Assembly (NCBI GenBank): GCA_038380435.1
Contig: JAWZYU010000013.1
Location: forward strand, 12,351,901-12,415,900
Direction of reading: 5' to 3'
DNA from: Ryuthela nishihirai
Lineage: Eukaryota > Arthropoda > Arachnida > Araneae > Heptathelidae
DNA: 64,000 nt
Shown: in pieces, positions 57,690-64,000 of the stretch
Position numbering within the stretch: position 1 is the stretch's first letter
Layout: every line of letters begins with the position of its first letter
Notes under the pieces: generated by a model
What the model saw: the letters and a program-made list of their open reading frames with translations, nothing else
Told to the model about the DNA's origin: nothing
The model's database searches: none
Program-made: the position numbers and the translations under genes

Positions 57690-58990
57690 CAAAACAAACA
57701 CGACATGTTCAATATATGGTTAGAAATCGCTATTTTGGATTAAACGTTTGTCATCTGCCTGTCTGTCTGTCCGTCTGCAGACATCGAACTTTTTTCTTTA
57801 CAGAGATAAATGAAAAATTATTTTTGTGTTGGATAGGTATTGATGAAATATTACTATATGCACTTTCCGTATCTCTCTAAAGCTATACATCGATGGGCTT
57901 GGAAAGGCCGCCGTCCGTCGGATGGGACGTTAAGCCGTGGCCCCGTGTGCGGGAGAGCCATACTCTGTTCACGTTAAAGAACACGCTGGATGGCCTTGAC
58001 GGGAGGCTACCATCTGTCTCCCAACAGCTGTTCCGGTGGGTCCCCTCCCCCAATCTTCTCTGAACCTTCGGGGTCCATGTGACCTGGCCATCTAGCCCAT
58101 GGTGTGCAAAAAAGTGCCGCTCAGAGGTAAAACAACCCAACTCTAAAGATATAATTACGCCATCTAGCGGTGGAAAAAGTTGAAAATTAACAAATTTTAA
58201 ACGAATATTACAAACGATGTATTTATGTTAAAAATTTGAAATTTTTGTGGGGGAATGTGAAGGTCACAAAGTTTCCATTGCTGACAATGAGTTCACCCTT
58301 TAGACCCAGAGGAGGTGGGAAAACACACCTTTTTAGTTTCAGCAGAAAGTTGTTTGTTTTTAGAGATAAATGAAAAATTCTTTTTGGGTTAGATAGGAAT
58401 TCATCAAATATTATGATTCACACTTTTTAAATCTTCTGAAAACTGTAATGCGCTCTAGCGGTGGAAAAATTTGCAAATTCCAAAATTTCGAACAAATATT
58501 GCAAACAACGTATTTAAGCTAGAAATTTTAAATTTCGGTGGTGGAATGTGAACGCCTTAATGTTTTCATTGGCAAGAATGAATTGACCTCTTAGACCCAG
58601 GGGGGGGGGGGGAATTTTTTTGTTTTAGCAGATAATTATTTGTATTTAGAGATAAATGAAGAAAATATTTTTAGGGTTAGATAGGAATTGATAAAACATT
58701 ATGATTCGCACTACAAGAATCTTTCGAACACTATAATTGCGCCCTCTAACGGTGAAAAAGTTCGAAAATTCCAAAATTTCAAATAAATATTGCAACGATG
58801 TATTAATAATAGAAATATGAAATTTCGGTGGTGGAAGTGAACATCATGGAGTTTCCATTGGAAACAATGAAAACGATAATTCGAAAACTCTTTTTTAATT
58901 TGATTTGTACTAATGAAATATTGTAATTCACATTTTTCAAATGCTTAGTATTTCAATATATATGTATACCTTTACAAATAACTGAAAAGA
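57690..58990 (+). repeat. Tandem array of about 285-base modules
   Basis: Landmark AGAGATAAATGAA at 57803, 58363 and 58648, with a weaker fourth unit after 58885. The 58363-58648 spacing is 285, and 57803-58363 is 560 because of the 258-base insertion. Each unit has TTTTTGGGTTAGATAGG, GATGAAATATTA, CCCTCTAGCGGTGGAAAA, AAATATTGCAAACGA, GAAATTTCGGTGGTGGAATG, TTTCCATTGGCAA and CTTAGACCCAGGGGG. A TCTGTCTGTCCGTCTGCAGAC leader precedes unit 1. The same units form the inside of the long-TIR element at 31045-32030. Confidence 0.85.
57883..58140. mobile_element. GC-rich SINE-like insertion with 8-bp target duplication
   Basis: 258 bases, clearly GC-richer than the host module, flanked by CTCTAAAG at 57875-57882 and 58141-58148. 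It contains CGTCGGATGGGACGTTAAGC, a CCCCGTGTGCGGGAG block and CACGTTAAAGAACACGCTGG. Wording of this kind resembles a conserved SINE central domain found in diverse invertebrates (my recollection, not checked). No pol III head or A-tail is obvious, so a MITE is also possible. Confidence 0.6.
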
Positions 58991-59029
58991 CGGCAAATCT
59001 TTTATTAAGTTTTACAAATAAAATGTATA

Positions 59030-59320
59030 AAATAGAAATTTGAAAAATTAGTGGTAGTTTTATAAATGATTACCTATCCACTGACAGAAATAATCTTCCT
59101 ACTTTTCTGAGAGAGCTGTGGGAAATGCAACTTTTTAGATTTAAGAATTAAAAGACGAATACTTTGATGTTGTATAATAGCTAATGAAATACTATTTGTA
59201 TTTCCCCATCATCCGCTGGCTAAAATTAAAACTTTTCAGGAATGAAACAGAAGGTAAAGGGAAAACTTCTTTCTCTTTGAAAACGAGATTCTCATATACG
59301 CCAAAGGCGATATGCGTCCT
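59030..59320 (-). repeat. Inverted piece of the 38340-38715 module
   Basis: CTCTTTGAAAACGAGATTCTCATAT near 59272-59297 is the complement of the end of the 38340 module, followed by GCGATATGCGTCCTTCTAGTT, which matches AACTAGAA-ACGCATATC at 5030-5050 in reverse. Confidence 0.55.
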
Positions 59321-59394
59321 TCTAGTTTATTCTTAACTTCTTCATTCGCAAATTCTAACCAACCTAATTACATTCCCTAAGACTTTATTAATTA

Positions 59395-59612
59395 ATGCGT
59401 CCCATTACAGTTAAGAACCGGATTTTTTTCACCCAAAAGAGGATCACAAAGGGGGAACCCGCATACCAAATCTGGGACCATTTGGTCAAGTATCTCTTGA
59501 GTTACATGGGACGAAAATCTGTTGAAACAGAAATTACAATTTCGATAATTTGGTCGAAGCGAAGCCATGGGGTGGGACAGTCGCCGCTCACATTATCAAC
59601 GACCTGAGCAAC
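59395..59612 (+). repeat. Copy of the unnamed GC-richer repeat seen at 5840-6340
   Basis: AAATCTGGGACCATTTGG, GTTACATGGGACGAAAATCTG and GAAATTACAATTTCGATAAT correspond in order to GGGACCTTTCGG, AGAATGCCAAAATCTGACG and AAATAAATATCTCGATCG at 5870-5945. Class unknown. Confidence 0.45.
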
Positions 59613-59699
59613 TACGGTCAATTCTTCTGATCACTAATATACCGATGTAAAAGAAATTTAGCTTCATTCTCCACTTCACAATACTAGAATTTAAAAACA

Positions 59700-59880
59700 G
59701 CATTTGGCTACTGATTAAAATGACCTGGGTTCGAGCCCCAGGTAAAGCATGGATGCTCGTGTTGTCTTTCTGCTGAGGTCTCGCCGTCCTCACAGAGCTA
59801 CTATGGCACATAAACTGACAGCCTCCTGTCAAACTTCCGTGACAAGCAGCTGCTTGAGGGGGTATTTCATATTATTTAAT
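59700..59880 (+). repeat. tRNA-derived SINE, near full-length
   Basis: CCTGGGTTCGAGCCCCAGG T-arm, body TTTCTGCTGAGGTCTCGCCGTCC, a mutated first palindrome, intact CAAGCAGCTGCTTGAGGGGG and TATTTCATATTATTTAAT tail. The A-box half of the head is lost. Confidence 0.85.
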
Positions 59881-61451
59881 TTTAATTTCTCGCTTCCATA
59901 AACACGTACATAATAATAAGGTACATTAGAAAAGAACTTATTTCTCGCATAAGGTGAGGAACTATTTGCTGTGGCGGAATTACATCTTTGAGTTGTTCTT
60001 GCTAGAAGTCATTTGGAGGTGACCTCTTTTCATTGGCTGTTGTTCCTTTGATTTTCCGATTTTACCAATCCATTGTTTATCTGAAATAGATGTACGCAGA
60101 CGATGGTGAGCGATTGAATGCGTGACAGGAGATCATGCCAACTCCAACTATCACGCAGAAATGGTACAGCTTCGAAAATTTGCACTTAGGAGGAATTCGG
60201 TTCCTAGATCTCGGTAAAATTTTTAAATTCGACCTGCGACTTGTCCTTCAAGGTCAAATACAGGTGGCATAGAGATCAAACGTTGATCTCTGGTGGAAAT
60301 GAGAGAAAATTAGTGGGCGCTGGGTGCAGTTTCCTGTTGTAGATCCGAAGAAGTAGTGAGACTTCGAATCCGGTGGCTCCTTCGAGGACAAAAGTCCAAC
60401 GTATCGGTGCTAGAGAGCTAAAAATTAGTGCCTGGAGATCATTTGGGTGGCAGGTCTCAAAAATTGGGATGGGTCCTTCGAGGGGAGATTTCCATTCTGG
60501 TTCATGAAACTATTTCTGGCCGCGCAGTTCAGAAAGGTTAAGAAATTTCAGTTCCAGTGTAGCGTTCAAGGTCAAATACAGATCGGAGTGATGGTCTAGA
60601 ATGGAAAAGGTGCAGGAGACACCGATTGACTTCGAGGATATTTATATTCCTTAGTTTTTAACATTTTTTCATTTTGCTTCATTATCTTTTAATTTTTTTG
60701 ACTTTTAAATTTGATTGTGGGTGATGCGATTTTTGCTGTTTTTCCATTTATCGTGTTTGGTGCAATATTGCCATAATTCCTCTTGCGCCATACAGTTCAG
60801 TGGCAGCAAAAAACTTTAAAATAACCAACCGCACAAAGGCACCAAAAAACCAAACAACCAAAGAAATAATCAATCAAATAAGTATTCCAGATCTTCGAGA
60901 CCAAGTAACCAGTTAAACAGTTGTATTTTTAAACAGAAACCAATTAAAATGATTTTTTTTCACAGGAACTCGATTAATTGAATAATATGGGTCCAAAGTA
61001 CATGAAACCTTGCTTAAATTTGGATTTCAATACACGTAATATACATCCTTTTTTATTGTCTCTTGTGAAAACCGATATGTATTTATTATTTAAACTCGAA
61101 TAATTTTGATAAATTGGGATTAAAATAGCTATACAATTTTCTTAAATGCAGAATCTTGAATTCTGAAATCGAAGGTGCAGAGCTAGAATATTTCCTCTTT
61201 CTTAAAATAACTCCGATAATAACTTTCAGCAAAACATAGTGCCGTTTGATGTTTTTTTCCGCAAGCACCTCTCCTGATTAGGAGAACGCATTGTAAATGA
61301 GAGCAAATAAATTACGTTTAATTCCTTGAGCAATTAATTAAAAAGCAAACTTCTACTCCAAATGAATCATAAATGCTACAATTATTTATATATATATGCA
61401 AAATTTTCTTGTTTTCAAACTTCATAAATGATGAAGTTGTCTTGGTTAAAT
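59881..61451. other. Non-coding DNA
   Basis: No gene was recognised. The phrase TTCAAGGTCAAATACAG occurs twice (60248 and 60568 regions), hinting at a diverged local duplication of about 320 bases. Confidence 0.4.
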
Positions 61452-61645
61452 AAAAAAAAAAAACCTCAAGCAGCTGCTTGCCAAAGAGGTCTGACAGGAT
61501 CTTGTTACTTTAATACGCCATAGTAGGTCTGTGGAGATGGCGGGACCTCAGCAGAGAGAAAAACATCCATGCCTTACCCGGAGCTCGAACCCAGGTCCCT
61601 TTGATCACTGGCCCAGCGTGTGAACCACTCGGTCACAGGACGGCT
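61452..61645 (-). repeat. tRNA-derived SINE, near full-length
   Basis: Minus strand: head with CCGAGTGGTTCACACGC and CCTGGGTTCGAGCTCCGGG (B-box), body, decayed first palindrome, intact CAAGCAGCTGCTTGAGG, A/T tail near 61452. Confidence 0.85.
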
Positions 61646-61712
61646 GAGAAAAGAAAAAAAATGTTACACTTTTCCTTTCCTTCAAGATTTTAAATACATT
61701 AATCAATAACAT

Positions 61713-62429
61713 ATATATATATGTTACCGCTAAAGTGCAGAAATCAGTTATTCTACAGATTATCTAGGTATTGTGCAGATTAACTAGGGTGATCCGTTAA
61801 CGTGCGGAAAATTGTTTCATTTCTCAAATTACCTAGGTAATCTGAAAATTACCTAGGTAATCTGCAAATTACCTGGATAATCTGCAAATTACCTGGATAA
61901 TCTGCACATTACCTACTAGGCACTCGTTAAAGTGAAAATAAGATCTTTGCTGGAACAACAGGAACGTTTCTGTACGCTTAAATTAACATAATGTTATTTA
62001 TCTAGTGTCCGAGAGTAGAGTTGAAACCAGGGTCATCCCTCTGTCAACATGAATCAGTCGTCCGAATTATAAAAAACGCCCCCAAAATGAGCAGGCCAAG
62101 TGAGAACGAATCATTTTAGTGATTCGTTATCAAGAATGAATCACTCTACCGATTCGTTCTCACTTGGCCTCCGCTCATCCGGGGCGTTTTTTTCATAATG
62201 CGGACGAGTGAATCACGTGACACGAAGATTCATATTCAAGAGATTCACCACTATGAGAGAAACAAACTTTTGAACTTTAACGATACGGAAGCCGTTAATG
62301 TGCACATTACCTAGGTAAAATGCGGAAAACTCTTGATTCCGCACGTTAACGGAGCAAATCAATTAATCTGCAGATTAGCTAGGTAATGTGCACATTAACG
62401 GCTTTCGAGCTTTAACGGTAACATATATA
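61713..62429. mobile_element. MITE built from palindromic ATTACCTAGGTAAT units
   Basis: Ends are inverted: ATATATGTTACCGCTAAAG at the left and CTTTAACGGTAACATATAT at the right. Near each end lie repeats of ACCTAGGTAATCTGCAAATT (61835-61915) and GTGCACATTACCTAGGTAA (62300-62390). The middle holds a hairpin with arms of about 63 bases (62050-62112 and 62151-62215; GGCCAAGTGAGAACGAATC and its complement) and a smaller hairpin inside it. Non-coding. Flanking TA-rich DNA suggests a TA or TATA target. Confidence 0.75.
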
Positions 62430-63600
62430 CCATTATTATAATCATAACATTAATTATTTTATGACAGATACGTGAATTAATTCTTAAAAAAACAACAGAT
62501 ATTTCTTCATTTGTTGGCCGTTGTATAGATAAAAAAAAGTTTTTCTGTTCCCTCAATGAAATTCGAAATACATTGTAAAGAAGAAGGAAATAAAAATCTT
62601 TGCAGAAGTTCCTAGCTTCTTGAAGAAGGAGAGAGAAGAACACTTTGAGAGGCCAGTCTTCGGAGACGGAGGGATCATCACATAAAACAATCAGGAGATG
62701 AAAGAATGCGAAAAATGGATGAGATGAGGAGTCGCATGGAGGCCAGAAACTTAGGAGATACGGATTCGCATAAATTATGGAAACTTAGGGGATGGGAGCC
62801 ACATGAAATCTGAAAAATTCGGAGTTTGTACGAGGCTTGAGTATTTTAAAACTTAACCGGTATAATTTGAGAAAAGCTGAAAATCATTGACCAAATTGTT
62901 TTGAGCAGAGTATCTGTAATGGAAATGTCTAGTAGTACGTAATTTATAATCGATGTACTAATTTGTGCTTATAGAGGGTTTACAATCGGGCATTTCACTC
63001 CGAGTTTTTTGTCGTAAAAATACAATACGGAAAATGTTCGGTGAACTGAAAAAATTTGAAATTCACCAAGTTACAATACTATATGGTAGAATCGACAATG
63101 AGAAAACACGATAACAATTAGGCGAATTGCAATTGGGAGTTTTTGAGTCCAATATTTTTTGCACCCTATTGGTGTGAAACAAGGAGATTTGGTGCAAAAC
63201 ACATTCGAGTGTCGATGGTGGGTTTTCTCGATGTCTCTCCCTACCTGAGATAGTCTTTATTCCTGTCTTTAGGAATATCATTATGTTTCCACTTCTAGTG
63301 AAAGTGTTTTGACTGTTTTTGTCGTGTAACTGCGATCAACCATAGATAAGATTTTGAAAAAAAATGCATTTCTTGCCGTATGAGAAAAAAATATAGGTTT
63401 TGTCCATAACTATATGGCTTTCTACAGCACATAAAACGAAAAATAGAAAAAAAAATAGTAGGATTTCTCATTTGCTCAATATAGGATTTTTGAAACTAAT
63501 TTTGAAGAACAAACCAACACTGATCATTCAGGCTATTGGGAATTTGAATAGCCCTCAGAAACGAATTTTCCATTTGGGTATGTGTTTGAGGGGATAGGAA
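62430..63600. other. Non-coding DNA
   Basis: Frames at 62395-62643, 63063-63281 and 63400-63597 have no recognisable motif. Nothing else was identified. Confidence 0.4.
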
Positions 63601-63660
63601 ACAAATATATATATACAGATATATATATATACAGATATATATATATATACAGATATATTT
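63601..63660. repeat. (ATACAGATAT)n microsatellite
   Basis: ATATATATACAGATATATAT repeats about three times. The apparent Tyr/Ile-rich minus-strand peptide here is just this repeat translated. Confidence 0.9.
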
Positions 63661-63789
63661 CTTTTCTATGATGCACATATAAAAATAAAAGAGAGAAATC
63701 TAGAAACACTTTCTCACAAAAAGACAAATGCCGGCTGAAACAGAATTAAGATTATTTGATCACTGCAGAACAACAACATACAGCACACA

Positions 63790-63855
63790 AGGGTTGCATA
63801 CTAAGGTACAAAGGGTTGCATACTAAAGTACAAAGGGTTGCATACTAAGGTACAT
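63790..63855 (+). repeat. Three tandem copies of a 22-base unit
   Basis: AGGGTTGCATACTAAGGTACAA repeated three times, with one G-to-A change in the middle copy. Confidence 0.95.
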
Positions 63856-63911
63856 TTTAGGTATTTACGGTCTGTGTATGTGTGTGTGGGATTCTCTGAT
63901 CCCTTGGTACC

Positions 63912-64000
63912 CTCGAGCAGGGGCGTAACAATCGGAGTGATGGGAGCAGGATTTTTCCCCCCAAAGTTAATCGGAGTTGGCAAAATTCGAAGCGACTTTG
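63912..64000 (+). repeat. Start of another TTGGCAAAAT-unit element, cut by the window edge
   Basis: CAGGGGCGTAACAATCGGAG, then a poly-C run and AGTTGGCAAAATTCGAAGCG, the same unit wording as the arrays at 36330 and 39288. The AGGGGCGTA start matches those near 30052 and 30179. Confidence 0.6.

Noticed and set aside
63496..63727. Tyr/Ile-rich minus-strand frames
   Set aside because: They translate the ATACAGATAT microsatellite.

Overview
This window is animal nuclear DNA, most likely arthropod. A spider or other chelicerate is a guess based only on the look of the repeats. It is AT-rich, has no prokaryotic gene layout, and is packed with eukaryotic transposons: RTE, Jockey-like and other LINEs, tRNA-derived SINEs, mariner, hAT and long-TIR MITEs, and an LTR remnant. 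Only one conventional cellular gene can be read with confidence: an intact, intronless reading frame for the CCT/TRiC chaperonin subunit gamma (CCT3) on the minus strand at 28194-29846.

Layout: 1-8.8 kb is AT-rich repeats and non-coding DNA. 8.85-13.7 kb holds two decayed minus-strand LINEs, one of them Jockey-like with a zinc-knuckle ORF1. 13.7-19.2 kb is mostly unrecognised DNA with SINEs and a broken minus-strand RTE copy. 20.4-23.7 kb is an RTE LINE with an intact 989-codon frame carrying endonuclease and reverse transcriptase, possibly still mobile. 24-27.7 kb is SINEs, a perfect hairpin and unrecognised DNA. CCT3 follows, then further transposon debris.

The most striking structure is a long inverted duplication. 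A left arm at 32031-37152 is mirrored by a right arm at 39288-44314, around a 2.1 kb unique centre. The arms look almost identical over about 5 kb. They carry the same mariner remnant, hAT MITE (8-bp target duplication), RTE tail, SINE (15-bp target duplication) and an array of short TTGGCAAAAT-type units. The left arm alone has an extra 97-bp SINE piece nested in the MITE. A LINE runs straight through the outer edge of the right arm, while the left arm stops there against a long-TIR element. The right arm therefore looks like the source at that edge.

From 45.9 to 64 kb there are: a broken multicopy gene of unknown function (46.65-48.24 kb); a GC-rich candidate promoter with a non-coding first exon (49.15-49.51 kb); another RTE tail; a degenerate tandem array of about 140-bp units (51.97-53.66 kb); the 5-prime part of an LTR retrotransposon (55.9-57.07 kb); a tandem array of 285-bp modules carrying a GC-rich insertion (57.7-59 kb); and a MITE built from palindromic units (61.7-62.4 kb).

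The genes do not form a pathway. The recurring theme is one SINE family whose last ten or so bases match the 3-prime end of the intact RTE element. This suggests, but does not prove, a SINE and partner-LINE pair.
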